Positions 18,601-27,187 of a DNA stretch of 64,000 nucleotides are shown piece by piece. This DNA comes from Roseicyclus salinarum (GTDB lineage Bacteria; Pseudomonadota; Alphaproteobacteria; Rhodobacterales; Rhodobacteraceae). Location of the stretch: NCBI RefSeq assembly GCF_029624655.1, contig NZ_JARRSA010000010.1, positions 1 to 64,000 on the forward strand. Reading direction: 5' to 3'. Each line of letters opens with the position of its first letter. Position 1 is the stretch's first letter. The notes below the pieces were generated by a model. It saw only the letters and a program-made list of their open reading frames with translations. It searched no databases and was not told the origin of the DNA. A program made the translations under genes and the position numbers.

Positions 18601-19118
18601 AGCCCCGGCAGGGCCGGGGCGAGGCCGCCGAGGGGGCTCCGCTCTCCGCCGCGGACCTGACGCGCCGGATCGCCGCCCTGCCACCGGTCGATGCAGCCTC
18701 CGAGCCGGTCAGCCTTCCGGGCCCCACGGGCGAATCGAACCGCTACTCGACCGTGCCGCGCAGCGTCGTCCTGTGCCTCGGGCCGGGGCGCTCCGCCGCG
18801 CTCGACCAGGCCCGGCAGGCGCGCGCCGTGGGCTGCTCGGCGCTTGCCGTCGCGCCGGGCCTCTCCGGGGACGAGGGCCTTGACGGCACCCTCGATCCCG
18901 CGGCGCTCAGGGACCTTGGCGGCATCGAGGCCGTCGCGTGGTGGGGCGGGACGCCCGGCGCGCAGGATCTGCGCCGCGCGCTCGCCGGGCGCGACGGGCC
19001 GATCCTGCCGCTGATCACGGCCGCCGATCTCGCGCCCTTCTGCGTGACCGAGCGGCACCTGTGCATCGACACCACGGCCTCGGGCGGCAACGCGAGCCTT
19101 CTGGCCCGCGCGGGCTGA
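15618..19118 (+). CDS. putA: bifunctional proline dehydrogenase/L-glutamate gamma-semialdehyde dehydrogenase
   Basis: The 1166-residue enzyme oxidises proline to glutamate in two steps. The FAD-dependent PRODH barrel spans about residues 100-460 (GYAYSYDMLGEAAL, SIKLSALHPRYEEAQ, MVRLVKGAYWDTEIK). The aldehyde dehydrogenase domain spans about 510-1000, with the catalytic cysteine in FQSAGQRCSALRILY. A C-terminal domain of about 170 residues ends in CIDTTASGGNASLL, the conserved tail of long PutAs. There is no N-terminal ribbon-helix-helix domain, so it cannot repress itself; regulation falls to the divergent Lrp-type PutR. AGGA lies 8 bases before the ATG. Confidence 0.95.
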   Translation: MNDLSLMTPDLALHRAAVRARHVAPEAEVLSALADPAPMTPELRQAATLRAATLVDRMRGGSRPGLMEVFLAEYGLSTEEGIALMCLAEALLRVPDAETVDDLIEDKIAPSDWGTHLGRSSSSLVNASTWALMLTGRVLRDGRQQGVARTLRGAVKRLGEPVIRTAVRRAMREMGNQFVLGEDIGAAMSRAEAQEARGYAYSYDMLGEAALTAADARAFFLSYSEAIAAIARASGSGDVADNPGISIKLSALHPRYEEAQRERVMAELVPRVRELARAARAANMGLSIDAEEADRLEISLDVIEAVARDPELAGWDGFGVVIQAYSRRAAPVIDWVHALAESLGRRFMVRLVKGAYWDTEIKRAQVEGLPDFPVFTRKAATDVSYISCARRLLGMTPRIYPQFATHNAHTVAAILEMAGDDRRSFEFQRLHGMGEALHDMVKADEGTRCRIYAPVGAHRDLLAYLVRRLLENGANSSFVNQVLDGSVPSRTVAADPFEAEGLGRAHPAVKAPADLYAPERTNSRGWDLHDPVTLEALETARAPFRDTRWTAGPVLAIEPGQGASEAVRNPADPEDLVGQVTQTAPEDVARAARAARPWDADAAARAAALTRAADLYEAHAPELFAIVAREAGKTPKDAVAEVREAVDFLRYYAARATEVADPPQGVFTCISPWNFPLAIFTGQIVAALAAGNAVLAKPAEATPLVAARAVALLHEAGVPLAALQFLPGTGSGIGRALTSDPAVAGVAFTGSTGTAQAIHRAMADTLDPGAPLIAETGGINAMIVDSTALPEQAVRDIVASAFQSAGQRCSALRILYLQEDIAPAFLRMLFGAMDELRLGDPWDHATDVGPVIDAAARDGIRAHVEAARAEGRVMHELPAPAQGHFVAPVVLRVSGMAEMEREVFGPVLHVATYRADRTLAVVDAVNAAGYGLTFGLHTRIDTRVEEVRAAIRAGNVYVNRNQIGAVVGSQPFGGCGLSGTGPKAGGPLYVPRFCKPRQGRGEAAEGAPLSAADLTRRIAALPPVDAASEPVSLPGPTGESNRYSTVPRSVVLCLGPGRSAALDQARQARAVGCSALAVAPGLSGDEGLDGTLDPAALRDLGGIEAVAWWGGTPGAQDLRRALAGRDGPILPLITAADLAPFCVTERHLCIDTTASGGNASLLARAG

Positions 19119-19157
19119 CCGCGGGGAACGGGCGTTGCGGCGAAGCCTGCCGCCCTC

Positions 19158-19190
19158 CTTCATCCTTGCCGAAAAACTCCCGCCGGAGGC
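19158..19190. repeat. dispersed intergenic repeat, copy f
   Basis: CTTCATCCTTGCCGAAAAAC followed by TCCCGCCGGAGGC, 39 bp past the putA stop. It is the closest relative of copy e at 9515. Confidence 0.55.
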
Positions 19191-19265
19191 ACCAGCGGCG
19201 GCAAGGGGCCCCCGGCCCCGCGCCGCCGCATGCGCGCCACCCGCCGCGCGCGTCCCCGCCCGCGA

Positions 19266-20015
19266 TCACATCGTGTAGTTCAGTCCCAGGCGCCCGCCAT
19301 CGACGTAGATCGTCTCGCCCGTGACGTAGCTCGACTTCTGCGAGCACAGGAAAGCGACCACGTCGCCGATCTCGCGCGGGGTGCCGACACGGCCGAGCGG
19401 CGTGCGCGACAGGACCCGCTGCAGGGCTTCGGGGTTCGCGTTGACGCCCGCCATCATCGCGGTGTCGATCGAGCCTGGGCCGACGGCGTTCACCCGGATC
19501 CCGTGCGGCGCAAGCGCGATCGCGGCCGCCTTCGTCAGCTGCATCACTCCGCCCTTCGAGGCGCAATAGGCCGGGATCGCCGGGATCGCGAGCTGCGCGT
19601 TGATCGAGGACATGTTGACGATCGCGCCCTGCATGCCGTTTTCGACCATGGTCCGCGCCGCCCGCTGGAGCGCCACGAACGTCCCGCGCAGGTTGACCGC
19701 GATGACCTTGTCGAAGGTCTCGAGGTCGTAGCTCAGGAAATCGCCGGGCATGGCGATGCCCGCGTTGTTGACCAGCGCCGAAACCGGACCGTGGTCCGCC
19801 TCGATCCGGTCGAACATCGCAAGGACCGCTTCGGCGTCGGCCATGTCGCAGGCGATGCCCGCCGCCGCGCCCAGCCGTGCCGCGGCCTCGGCCACGCCGT
19901 CCCCGTCGATGTCGGAGAGGATCACCTCGAACCCGTCCTCCTTCAGCGCCTCGGCGCAGGCCAGCCCGATGCCCTGCGCTCCCCCGGTCACAAGGGCCAG
20001 TTTCGCTTGTTCCAT
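19266..20015 (-). CDS. short-chain dehydrogenase/reductase (classical SDR)
   Basis: The 249-residue protein is a textbook classical [11 protein letters not shown] cofactor loop near residues 10-17, NNAG near residue 88, catalytic Ser in NMSSINAQ, YxxxK as YCASK, and [13 protein letters not shown]. The acidic residue in ILSDIDGDG after the second strand suggests NAD(H) preference. Its substrate cannot be told; the family includes sugar, steroid and 3-oxoacyl reductases. It lies 118 bp after an amine oxidase-like flavoprotein on the same strand, so both may belong to one catabolic unit. ATG at 20015 directly precedes the first beta strand. Confidence 0.85.
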   Translation of the reverse strand: MEQAKLALVTGGAQGIGLACAEALKEDGFEVILSDIDGDGVAEAAARLGAAAGIACDMADAEAVLAMFDRIEADHGPVSALVNNAGIAMPGDFLSYDLETFDKVIAVNLRGTFVALQRAARTMVENGMQGAIVNMSSINAQLAIPAIPAYCASKGGVMQLTKAAAIALAPHGIRVNAVGPGSIDTAMMAGVNANPEALQRVLSRTPLGRVGTPREIGDVVAFLCSQKSSYVTGETIYVDGGRLGLNYTM

Positions 20016-20133
20016 GTCTCGCTCCCGTTTTCGGTCTTCGTCGTCATGCTTGCCCGCGCGCCTCCGTCGCCAGCGCCCGCGCCCGCGGGGCTTAGACCCT
20101 CGCGCGGCCCCGTGCCAGCCTCGCCAGCTGCCG

Positions 20134-21408
20134 CTAGAGCGCCTTCACGATCTGGTTGGCCGCGAAGGCCGTCCTGAAAAGGCGCGCGCGCAGGTCCGTC
20201 GCCGGAACGTTGCGCACCCCGCTCATCGGAAGTGGCAGGTCCGCGGGGTCCATCCCGGTCAGAAGCTCCGCCATCGCCCTGCCGAAGACGGTCCCCGTCG
20301 TGATCCCGCGCCCGTTGTAGCCGATGGGGGTATAGAGGTTTTGGGCCAACTGGTGGATGCGCGGCAGGTGGTCCGGCGTCAGGGCGATCTCGCCGTGCCA
20401 CGCTTCCTCGAAGGTGATCTCGCCAAGGTGCGGAAACAGCCGCCTCAGGCGCTTTTCAGCCCAGCGGCGCGACAGGCCGTCGCGGGCGTCGCCCATGACG
20501 CGGCCCATGGACCCCACGACAAGCCGCCCCGCGGCGTCCCGGCGCAGGCTCGACATGATCTTCGCGGTATCCCACAGGCCCTGGCGGCCGGGCAGGATCG
20601 TGGCGCCCTCCGCGCCCAGCGGCGCCGTGGCGAACTGGAAATACGGGATCGTCGTGAACACGTTCCGCAGGCCAGGCCACAGCTCGTCCGTGTAGGCGTT
20701 GGTCCCGAGGACGACGGCCCGCGCCCGGACCGTTCCGCGGTCCGTCTCCACGATCCACTGCGCGCCGTCGGGCCTGAGGGCGGTGACGCGCACCCCGGTC
20801 GCGATCCGCGCGCCCGCCCCGCGCGCCGCGCGCGCAAGGCCGCGGACGTAGCCCATCGGGTTCACCGTTCCTGCGCGGCGGTCCAGAAGCCCGCCCGCGA
20901 AGGCGCGTGTGCCCGTCAGCTCGGCGACCTGCTCGCGGTCCAGCATCTCGACCGGCGCACCCAGGCGCGACCATTCGGCGTGCCGTCCGACAAGGCCCTT
21001 CAGGCCCGATGCGGCGTGGGCGGCGTGGATCGTGCCCTCGCGCGTCGCCTCGCAGCGGATCTGGTGGCGCTCGATCAGGCTGAAGACGTATTCGGGCGCG
21101 GCCCCGAAGCGTTCGACGAAGCGCGGCCCGTAGGTCGGCCCAAGCGCGGCGCGCACCGCGCCCGGAGGGTGCCAGACGCCGGCGTTCACGAGGCCCGCGT
21201 TCCGCCCCGAGCCGCCATGGCCGATGCGGCGCGCCTCGAGCACGAGGCAGTCGAGACCCTTCCCGGCGCCGTGCAGCGCGGTCGAAAGGCCGGTATACCC
21301 GCCCCCCACGATGGCCACGTCCGCCGTGGCGTCGCCCGGAAGGGGTGCCTCGTGATCGGGTTCCTCCGCCGAGCGGTCCCACAGGGACACCTTCGTTCCG
21401 TCCGTCAT
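20134..21408 (-). CDS. FAD-dependent amine/amino-acid oxidoreductase (DadA/PuuB-like)
   Basis: This 424-residue flavoprotein of the DAO family has the dinucleotide-binding motif [15 protein letters not shown] near residues 32-46, the [15 protein letters not shown] block that covers FAD, and the C-terminal [16 protein letters not shown] motif. The sequence resembles gamma-glutamylputrescine oxidase and related glycine/sarcosine-type oxidases, which deaminate a secondary or primary amine. The exact substrate is unknown. The start at 21408 ([11 protein letters not shown]) is chosen because upstream residues of the longer open frame look non-coding. It lies upstream of an SDR and divergent from another. 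Confidence 0.8.
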   Translation of the reverse strand: MTDGTKVSLWDRSAEEPDHEAPLPGDATADVAIVGGGYTGLSTALHGAGKGLDCLVLEARRIGHGGSGRNAGLVNAGVWHPPGAVRAALGPTYGPRFVERFGAAPEYVFSLIERHQIRCEATREGTIHAAHAASGLKGLVGRHAEWSRLGAPVEMLDREQVAELTGTRAFAGGLLDRRAGTVNPMGYVRGLARAARGAGARIATGVRVTALRPDGAQWIVETDRGTVRARAVVLGTNAYTDELWPGLRNVFTTIPYFQFATAPLGAEGATILPGRQGLWDTAKIMSSLRRDAAGRLVVGSMGRVMGDARDGLSRRWAEKRLRRLFPHLGEITFEEAWHGEIALTPDHLPRIHQLAQNLYTPIGYNGRGITTGTVFGRAMAELLTGMDPADLPLPMSGVRNVPATDLRARLFRTAFAANQIVKAL

Positions 21409-21596
21409 GCCGACCCCGCTTCGCGGCCGCCGAAGGACGCCGCGCGCCGCGATGGTGCACCGCGCCCCCCGCGCCGTCAATTTCCGTGGCGGCCCCGGGC
21501 GATAACGTCGCGTTGCCGCCGACGTTGGGCATGGCCCGACGGCGTTCCGGCGCATAAGCTCGGGGCGACACCAGACAGACCCGAGGGAGGGACGCC

Positions 21597-22415
21597 ATGA
21601 GCCTGACACTGGATTTCACCGGCAAGACCGTGGTGGTCGTCGGCGGCACGAGCGGGATAAATCGCGGCATCGCCGAATTGTTCGCCCGGCACGGCGCGCG
21701 CGTCGCCGTCGCTTCGCGCAAGCAGGAGAAGGTGACAGACACCGTCGCGGCGCTCGAGGCGCTCGGGGCCGAGGCCATGGGCTTCGCCGCCGACGTGCGC
21801 GACCCCGCCGCGGTCGAGGAGGGCCTCGGCCGCGTGCACGAGGCATGGGGCGACTTCGACGTCCTCGTGTCGGGCGCTGCCGGGAACTTTCCGGCCAGCG
21901 TCAGGGGCATGTCGGTCAACGCCTTCCGCAGCGTGGTGGAGATCGACCTGATGGGCACGCTCCACGTCATGAAGGCGAGCTACGCCTACCTCAGGAAGCC
22001 GGGCGCGAGCGTCGTCAACATCTCGGCGCCGCAGGCCTTCCTGCCGATGTACGGACAGGCGCATGTCTCGGCGGCGAAGGCGGGCGTGGACATGATCACC
22101 CGCTCGCTCGCGATCGAATGGGGCGGCGACGGCATCCGGGTGAACTCGGTCGTGCCGGGCCCGATCGAGGGCACCGAAGGCATGGCGCGCCTTGCGCCGG
22201 GACCCGAGGCGCTGGGCAAGGTCCGGGCCTCGGTGCCGCTCAACCGGCTCGGCACGCCCGACGACATCGGTCATGCGTGCATGTTCCTCGGCTCGGACAT
22301 GGGCGCCTACGTCAGCGGCGCGATCCTGCCGGTGGACGGCGGCTGGAGCCAAACGGGCTGCGGGGGCATGGGCATGTTCCTGGGCAAGCTGGTGCAGCAG
22401 ATGGAGGGAGACTGA
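21597..22415 (+). CDS. SDR family protein resembling 2,4-dienoyl-CoA reductase
   Basis: The 272-residue SDR most resembles peroxisomal-type 2,4-dienoyl-CoA reductases: SGAAGNFPA instead of NNAG, then SAAKAGVDMITRSLAIEWG and RVNSVVPGPIEGTEG. The usual YxxxK tyrosine is absent at its normal place (HVSAAK), as in that family. An oddity is the cofactor loop GGTSGIN, where the third glycine of GxxxGxG is Asn. It may assist degradation of unsaturated acyl-CoAs. GGAGG stands about 6 bases upstream of the ATG. No acyl-CoA dehydrogenase gene is adjacent. Confidence 0.75.
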   Translation: MSLTLDFTGKTVVVVGGTSGINRGIAELFARHGARVAVASRKQEKVTDTVAALEALGAEAMGFAADVRDPAAVEEGLGRVHEAWGDFDVLVSGAAGNFPASVRGMSVNAFRSVVEIDLMGTLHVMKASYAYLRKPGASVVNISAPQAFLPMYGQAHVSAAKAGVDMITRSLAIEWGGDGIRVNSVVPGPIEGTEGMARLAPGPEALGKVRASVPLNRLGTPDDIGHACMFLGSDMGAYVSGAILPVDGGWSQTGCGGMGMFLGKLVQQMEGD

Positions 22416-22422
22416 CCCCTGC

Positions 22423-22440
22423 GCCCCGCCCCGGCGGGGC
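22423..22440. terminator. GC hairpin after the SDR gene
   Basis: GCCCCGCC and GGCGGGGC form a perfect inverted repeat with a minimal CC centre, 8 bp after the SDR stop. No T-run follows, so intrinsic termination is uncertain. Confidence 0.4.
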
Positions 22441-22519
22441 GGGCGGTCCGCCGCTGAAATTGGGCGCTGCCGCGCCGCCGGCGTGACGCCCGCATCTCAG
22501 GGAAGGCCCGCGAGGATAT

Positions 22520-22602
22520 ACGAAAGGATAGTCGATCTAGACCGATGCGCGCTCAAATCTGACGGGAATTCGGCATATTCATGAAGGGACGAAAGGATTG
22601 TC
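22520..22602. repeat. pair of 14-bp direct repeats
   Basis: ACGAAAGGATAGTC (22520-22533) recurs as ACGAAAGGATTGTC (22589-22602) with one mismatch. The second copy sits inside GGGAC-N9-GTCCC, directly before a small open frame. Possible regulator sites; function unknown. Confidence 0.4.
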
Positions 22603-22604
22603 CC

Positions 22605-22766
22605 ATGAATTTTTCCCGATGCGCGCAAATTGACCGGATCTGGCGGCGGCCCGCTGGCGGCGATCTTCTGCTGAACGTGCCCGCCCGCGAGCCCGCGCCC
22701 GCGACGGCTCCCCTGTTCGCGATCCTCTCGATCATTCTTGTCGCGCTGCTGGTCGCAGGGCTCTGA
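22605..22766 (+). CDS. hypothetical small C-tail membrane protein
   Basis: A 53-residue frame with AAAGGA about 9 bases before its ATG. The first 30 residues are polar and basic (MNFSRCAQIDRIWRRP). The last 20 are one hydrophobic segment (PLFAILSIILVALLVAGL) ending at the stop, as in C-tail-anchored small proteins. I recognise no family. It lies between an SDR and the convergent end of the Mce operon, and a chance frame cannot be excluded. Confidence 0.4.
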   Translation: MNFSRCAQIDRIWRRPAGGDLLLNVPAREPAPATAPLFAILSIILVALLVAGL

Positions 22767-22795
22767 GGCTTCCGCTCCGAGCGCGGGGCCCGGTC

Positions 22796-23446
22796 CTAGA
22801 GCGCCCCGAGCGACGAAAGCGTCCACAAGGCGAAGTCCGAAATCACCCGGCCGGCGGCGTCGTCGAAGGCTGCCGCGAGGTCGAGGTCCGACAGCGACGC
22901 GGCCACGGCGTTCGCGGCGAAGGTGCGGGACGCCACGATCTCCACACCGCGCTCGCGCACGATGCGCGCGACCATCCGCACCTCCACGCGCGCCGTCTCG
23001 CCCTCGGGTCCGAGGACGGCCTGGAAATCCACGAGTTCGGTGACGATGGCGAAGTCGCCGCCCGGTCCCAGCGGCTGCCGTCCGACGTACTGGAAGGCTT
23101 CCGTCGCATCCAGCGCGCGCAGCATGAGGGTCTGCACGACCTGCGGCGCGGGCGCGCTCCAGCGGACGCCGGGCAGGTATTGCGCCTGGAACGGGCCGGG
23201 CTGGATCAGGATGCGGTCCGTGGCCAGCGCGCCCCCGGTCGAGGGCTCCTCCACGATGATGTCGCGGCGCAGCGGGCGGCCCGGCCGCACGGGCAGGTCG
23301 CCGGGCGTCTCGAGCACGATGACCTCGAGCGGCGTCGCCGCGTCCCCCAGCGCCGAGATCGCGCTGCAGGACGCCAGCATCGGGAGGACGGCCGCCACGG
23401 TGGCGGCGCGCACCATGCGGGCCGGGGTCATGCGGATCTGCGGCAA
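22796..23446 (-). CDS. ABC-type transport auxiliary lipoprotein (Mce system)
   Basis: The 216-residue protein begins with a lipoprotein signal ending in LPMLASC, so Cys27 would be lipidated. The rest matches the PqiC/YmbA-type auxiliary lipoproteins that accompany Mce transporters (RPLRRDIIVEEPSTGGALATD, AFQYVGRQPLG, TELVDFQAVLGP). It probably sits in the outer membrane or periplasm as the partner of the MlaD-like protein, whose gene ends 7 bp upstream. It is the last gene of the four-gene operon. Confidence 0.82.
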   Translation of the reverse strand: MPQIRMTPARMVRAATVAAVLPMLASCSAISALGDAATPLEVIVLETPGDLPVRPGRPLRRDIIVEEPSTGGALATDRILIQPGPFQAQYLPGVRWSAPAPQVVQTLMLRALDATEAFQYVGRQPLGPGGDFAIVTELVDFQAVLGPEGETARVEVRMVARIVRERGVEIVASRTFAANAVAASLSDLDLAAAFDDAAGRVISDFALWTLSSLGAL

Positions 23447-23453
23447 CGCAACC

Positions 23454-25193
23454 TCACCTTCTGAATTCCGGCACGTCCCGGTCCAGCAGGAACTGGGTGG
23501 GACTGCGTTCGATCTGCCGGGTGAGCCGATCGAGGTTTCCGATCAGCGCCCGGGTTTCCTGCGCCAGCTGCGAGAACAGCGGCAGCGCGCTCGTCGTGAA
23601 GTCCTGAACACCGGGGGCCGAGCTGTCAACAAGCGCCCCGAGCCGGACGAAGGCCTGCGAGGCGGCTTCGCTGGCGGCGCGCACCTCCGACGAGATCGCG
23701 GGCAGGTCGTCCGAGACCTCGCCCACCGCCTCGTTCAGGCCCCGCACGGTCGTCTCGAGCTCGGCGATCAGGCCGGGCACGTCCTCGTTGATGACGCGGT
23801 CGGCGCCGGTGAAGGCGCTTTCGGCTGCCGCGAGCGTGCGCTCGCCCGTCTCGAGCGCGCCATTGATGGCCGACAGCGTCTGGTTGGCGTTGGCGAAGGT
23901 CTCCGTCACCTGCGTCATGGTCGTGCTGGCCGTCGTGACGAGCCCCGAGACATCGCCGCTCGCCTCGGTCAGGTCGGAGCCCACGGTCTCGATTACCGCG
24001 CGCGCGTTCTCGACCGCCGCCGTCACGTCGTCGAGGACGGCGGGCAGGTCCGTCTCGGCAGCGGTGCGGATCGCCGCGATGGCCTGCGTCGCGTCGGCCA
24101 CGGCCACGCGCGTCTCGGCAAGAAGCGGCGCGCCTTCCTGCACGATCAGCCCGTCGATCCGCGTCGCCGCCGCCTCGACCGAGACCGCGGCCTCGTCCAG
24201 CGTCGCGATCAGCGCATCGACCTGCTGCAGGGTCGTCTCGGCCTCGCGCAGGCGCGCGGTGGCGGTCGTGCCGGTTTCTTCCAGCGCGGCCAGCATCGCG
24301 CCGGTGTCGTCGCCGATCCGGGTCACTTCGCCGCGCAGCGCGGCAAGCGTGTCCTGCATCTGCGTCGTCGTCCGCGACAGGTCCTCGCCGATATAGCGCT
24401 GCGCCTCGCTGACCATGGCCTGGACCGCGCTTACCGTCCCCGATCCGTTCTGCACGATCACCGTCGCCTCCTCGGCGAGGCTGTCGATGGAATTCAGCGT
24501 CTCGTCTGCCGACGCGAGAACGATATTCATCTCCGCCGTCAGCGCGTCGAGCGTGGTGTTGAAGCGGTTGATCTGCTGGGCGAATTCGTCGACCGTGTCG
24601 GCCACCCCGGAAAACGCCTCGAGGGTCGAGGCGAAGGTTTCGGACGCCTCCTCGGCGTTGACGATGATGCGTTCGATCCGGGCCGAGTTCTCGCCGGTGA
24701 AGATGCCGCCGATCTCGCGCACCACGCGCAGCGTCTCCTCGACGAGGGCCGGGGCGTCCTCGGTCAGTGTCTGGAGCGTGGAGCGCCCGGCCTCGATCTC
24801 GGGGATCGGCCGGTCGCTCGCCGACTGCAGAAGCGGCGCGTCGGGCGAGCCTGGGCCGATGCCGACATAGGACACGCCGGTGACGCCGAGGGATTCGATC
24901 GTCGCGACGCTGTCGGTGCGCACCGGCGTCTCGGCGTCGACCTCGACCCGCACGGTGATCGTGCCGTCGCGGTCGGGAGACAGCCGCACGTCCACCACTT
25001 GTCCCACCGGCAGGCCGCTGAAACGCACGTCGGAGGCGTTGCTGAGGCCCGAGACGGACGAGAAGCGGATATCGTAATAGGCGAACTGCCGGTCCAGCTC
25101 GACGCGGGCGAACCACAGGAAGAAGCCGAGGATCCCCAGGAAGCCAGCAAGAGCGAAGACGCCGATCAGGATGTAGTTTGCTCTGGTTTCCAC
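23454..25193 (-). CDS. MlaD/Mce-domain lipid transport protein, long form
   Basis: The 579-residue protein has one N-terminal membrane helix (YILIGVFALAGFLGILGFFL), a Mce domain at about residues 38-115 (VSGLSNASDVRFSGLPVGQV), then about 430 residues of alanine- and threonine-rich helix with heptad character. The tail may form a periplasmic tube or needle like that of long Mce proteins. The function is transfer of phospholipid or other lipids between the membranes. It starts with GTG directly after the TAG of the ATPase gene, with AAGGAAG in that gene's tail. Far longer than E. coli MlaD (183 residues). Confidence 0.88.
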   Translation of the reverse strand: METRANYILIGVFALAGFLGILGFFLWFARVELDRQFAYYDIRFSSVSGLSNASDVRFSGLPVGQVVDVRLSPDRDGTITVRVEVDAETPVRTDSVATIESLGVTGVSYVGIGPGSPDAPLLQSASDRPIPEIEAGRSTLQTLTEDAPALVEETLRVVREIGGIFTGENSARIERIIVNAEEASETFASTLEAFSGVADTVDEFAQQINRFNTTLDALTAEMNIVLASADETLNSIDSLAEEATVIVQNGSGTVSAVQAMVSEAQRYIGEDLSRTTTQMQDTLAALRGEVTRIGDDTGAMLAALEETGTTATARLREAETTLQQVDALIATLDEAAVSVEAAATRIDGLIVQEGAPLLAETRVAVADATQAIAAIRTAAETDLPAVLDDVTAAVENARAVIETVGSDLTEASGDVSGLVTTASTTMTQVTETFANANQTLSAINGALETGERTLAAAESAFTGADRVINEDVPGLIAELETTVRGLNEAVGEVSDDLPAISSEVRAASEAASQAFVRLGALVDSSAPGVQDFTTSALPLFSQLAQETRALIGNLDRLTRQIERSPTQFLLDRDVPEFRR

Positions 25194-26054
25194 CTAGACG
25201 TCTTCCTTCGCGGTGCCGTCCGGTGTCCCGCCCGGTGCGGCGTCAAGTGCGGCCCTCGCGCGGGGGCCGTGGAAATAGGACCGCACCCACGGGTGATCGA
25301 CCGAGAGCATGTCGCGCATCGTTCCGGTGACAAGCACCTTGCGCTCGGCGAGCACGGCGATGCGGTCGCAGACCGCGTGCAGGGTGTCGAGGTCGTGCGT
25401 GACCAGAAAGACCGTTAGGCCAAGCGACCGGCTGAGTCCACGGATCAGCTGATCGAATTCGGCCGCGCCGATCGGGTCCAGGCCAGCAGTCGGCTCGTCG
25501 AGGAACACGATCTCGGGGTCGAGGGCGAGCGCGCGGGCGAGGCCGGCGCGCTTGCGCATTCCCCCCGAAAGCTCGGAGGGATACTTGTCGCCCGCGAGGT
25601 AGGGCAGGCCCACCATCGAGATCTTGAGGTCGGCCAGCTCACGCGCGATGCCGGGGTCGAGGCCCGGCACGCCCTTCATCGGAACCTCCACGTTCTCGCG
25701 CACCGTGAGCGACGAGAACAGCGCCCCATCCTGGAACATGACGCCCCAGCGCGCCTCGATCGCCGCGCGGGTGTCCTGGTCGGCGGTGAAGACATCCGCG
25801 CCCAGCACGCGCACGCTGCCGGCGGCGGGCGCCTGCAGGCCCGCGATGGTGCGCAGCAGGACCGACTTGCCCGTGCCCGATCCGCCCACCACGCCGAGGA
25901 TCTCGCCCCGGTGGACGTCGAGATCGAGGTTGTCATGCACGACATGCGAACCGAACTGGTTGCGCACGCCGCGCAGCTCGATGACCGTCTCGCCCGCGCG
26001 GTCGCCTTGCGCGTCGGCCGGCCGCATCGCGTCCTTGCCGTGGTCCTGCGCCAT
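25194..26054 (-). CDS. MlaF-type ABC transporter ATP-binding protein
   Basis: The 286-residue ATPase has all motifs: Walker A GGSGTGKSVLL, Q-loop VMFQDGALFSSLTV, signature LSGGMRKRAGLARAL, Walker B EIVFLDEPTAG and switch THDLDTL. Lipid-transport MlaF proteins share the LFSSLTVxENV block. It drives the Mce lipid transporter with the MlaE permease encoded just upstream; the start ATG at 26054 is 2 bp after the permease stop. The last ~30 residues are a low-complexity tail (AAPGGTPDGTAKEDV). Confidence 0.9.
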   Translation of the reverse strand: MAQDHGKDAMRPADAQGDRAGETVIELRGVRNQFGSHVVHDNLDLDVHRGEILGVVGGSGTGKSVLLRTIAGLQAPAAGSVRVLGADVFTADQDTRAAIEARWGVMFQDGALFSSLTVRENVEVPMKGVPGLDPGIARELADLKISMVGLPYLAGDKYPSELSGGMRKRAGLARALALDPEIVFLDEPTAGLDPIGAAEFDQLIRGLSRSLGLTVFLVTHDLDTLHAVCDRIAVLAERKVLVTGTMRDMLSVDHPWVRSYFHGPRARAALDAAPGGTPDGTAKEDV

Positions 26055-26056
26055 CC

Positions 26057-27187
26057 TCAGACCCCCAGCTCGGCGAAGAAGATCGAGAACAGCGCATCCG
26101 CCACGATCACCGCGAAGATCGCCGCGACGACGGATTTCGAGGTCTGCTGGCCCAGCGATTCCGCGTTGCTTTTCACCTGCATCCCGGCGCGGCAGCCCAC
26201 GACGCCGATGATCAGCGCGAAGACCGGCGCCTTCACGAGGCCGACCATGAGATGCGAGGCGTCCGTCCCCTCGATCAGCCGGGTGCGGAACATCGCGGGC
26301 GAGATGCCGAGCTCGATCCACGACATGAGCGCCCCGCCGAACAACCCCGCCACGTTCGCGATCAGGCCCAGGATCGGCAGCATCAGGAACAGCGCGAGGA
26401 TACGTGGCACGAAAAGGACCATCCCCGGGTCGAGGCCGAGCGTGCGCATCGCGTCGATCTCCTCGCGCATCTTCATCGAGCCGATGGCTGCCGTGAAGGC
26501 CGAGGCGGTGCGGCCGGCCACGATGATCGCCGTCAGAAGAATGCCCAGCTCGCGCAGCACCGAGACCGCGATCAGGTCCACGACGAAGACCTCGGCGCCG
26601 AACTGGCGGAGTTGAACCGCGCCCTGGAAGGCGAGAACGACGCCGATCAGGAAAGCCATCAGCGCCACGATCGGCACAGCCTTCACGCCGACCTCCTGGC
26701 AGTGATGCACCAGCGACGTCATCCGGAACTCGCGCGGGTGCGTCAGGCTTCGCGACAGGCGCGACAGGAACAGCCCGAGATAGCCCGCAAAGCCCAGCAC
26801 CGCGCCGGTGCCGCCGGCCACGGCGCGGCCCATCCGCTCGATCCGGTCGGCCAGTGTCACGTGCGCCTCGGGCGCGGTCTCGGGCTTGGGCATGGCGTCG
26901 GTCACACTGCGCAGGATCGCCCGCATCTCGGGCGTCGCTTCGCGGATATCGAGCTGCCCGCCCGCCGCCTCCGCGCGCTGCTCGAGGCTCGCCAGGGACC
27001 AGGCGCCCGCGGTGTCGAGCCTCGTGACGCCGCCCAGATCGACCGAGAGGCGCGAGGAGGGATCGAGGTGGCGGAGCCGCGCCTCCAGCGCGCTGACGGT
27101 GCGGATCGTGCAGGCGCCGGCCAGGACTACCGACGCCGGGTCCGACGACGTTTCGATCTGGAGGCTGGCGCCGTCTCCTGAGGTCAT
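26057..27187 (-). CDS. MlaE-type ABC permease with N-terminal STAS-like domain
   Basis: The 376-residue protein carries a STAS-like domain in its first ~95 residues (LAGACTIRTVSALEARLRHL, SVDLGGVTRLDTAGAWSL), so MlaB and MlaE functions are fused. The membrane part has the MlaE motifs FLIGVVLAFQGAVQLRQFGA, LRELGILLTAIIVAGRTASA and MREEIDAMRTLGLDP. It forms the inner-membrane pore of the Mce lipid transporter. The ATG at 27187 is chosen over the longer open frame to 27268. It is the first gene of the operon. Confidence 0.9.
   Translation of the reverse strand: MTSGDGASLQIETSSDPASVVLAGACTIRTVSALEARLRHLDPSSRLSVDLGGVTRLDTAGAWSLASLEQRAEAAGGQLDIREATPEMRAILRSVTDAMPKPETAPEAHVTLADRIERMGRAVAGGTGAVLGFAGYLGLFLSRLSRSLTHPREFRMTSLVHHCQEVGVKAVPIVALMAFLIGVVLAFQGAVQLRQFGAEVFVVDLIAVSVLRELGILLTAIIVAGRTASAFTAAIGSMKMREEIDAMRTLGLDPGMVLFVPRILALFLMLPILGLIANVAGLFGGALMSWIELGISPAMFRTRLIEGTDASHLMVGLVKAPVFALIIGVVGCRAGMQVKSNAESLGQQTSKSVVAAIFAVIVADALFSIFFAELGV

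Noticed and set aside
15576-19163. 1195-codon frame antisense to putA
   Set aside because: PutA on the plus strand has both catalytic domains intact; the antisense product matches nothing and is compositionally biased.
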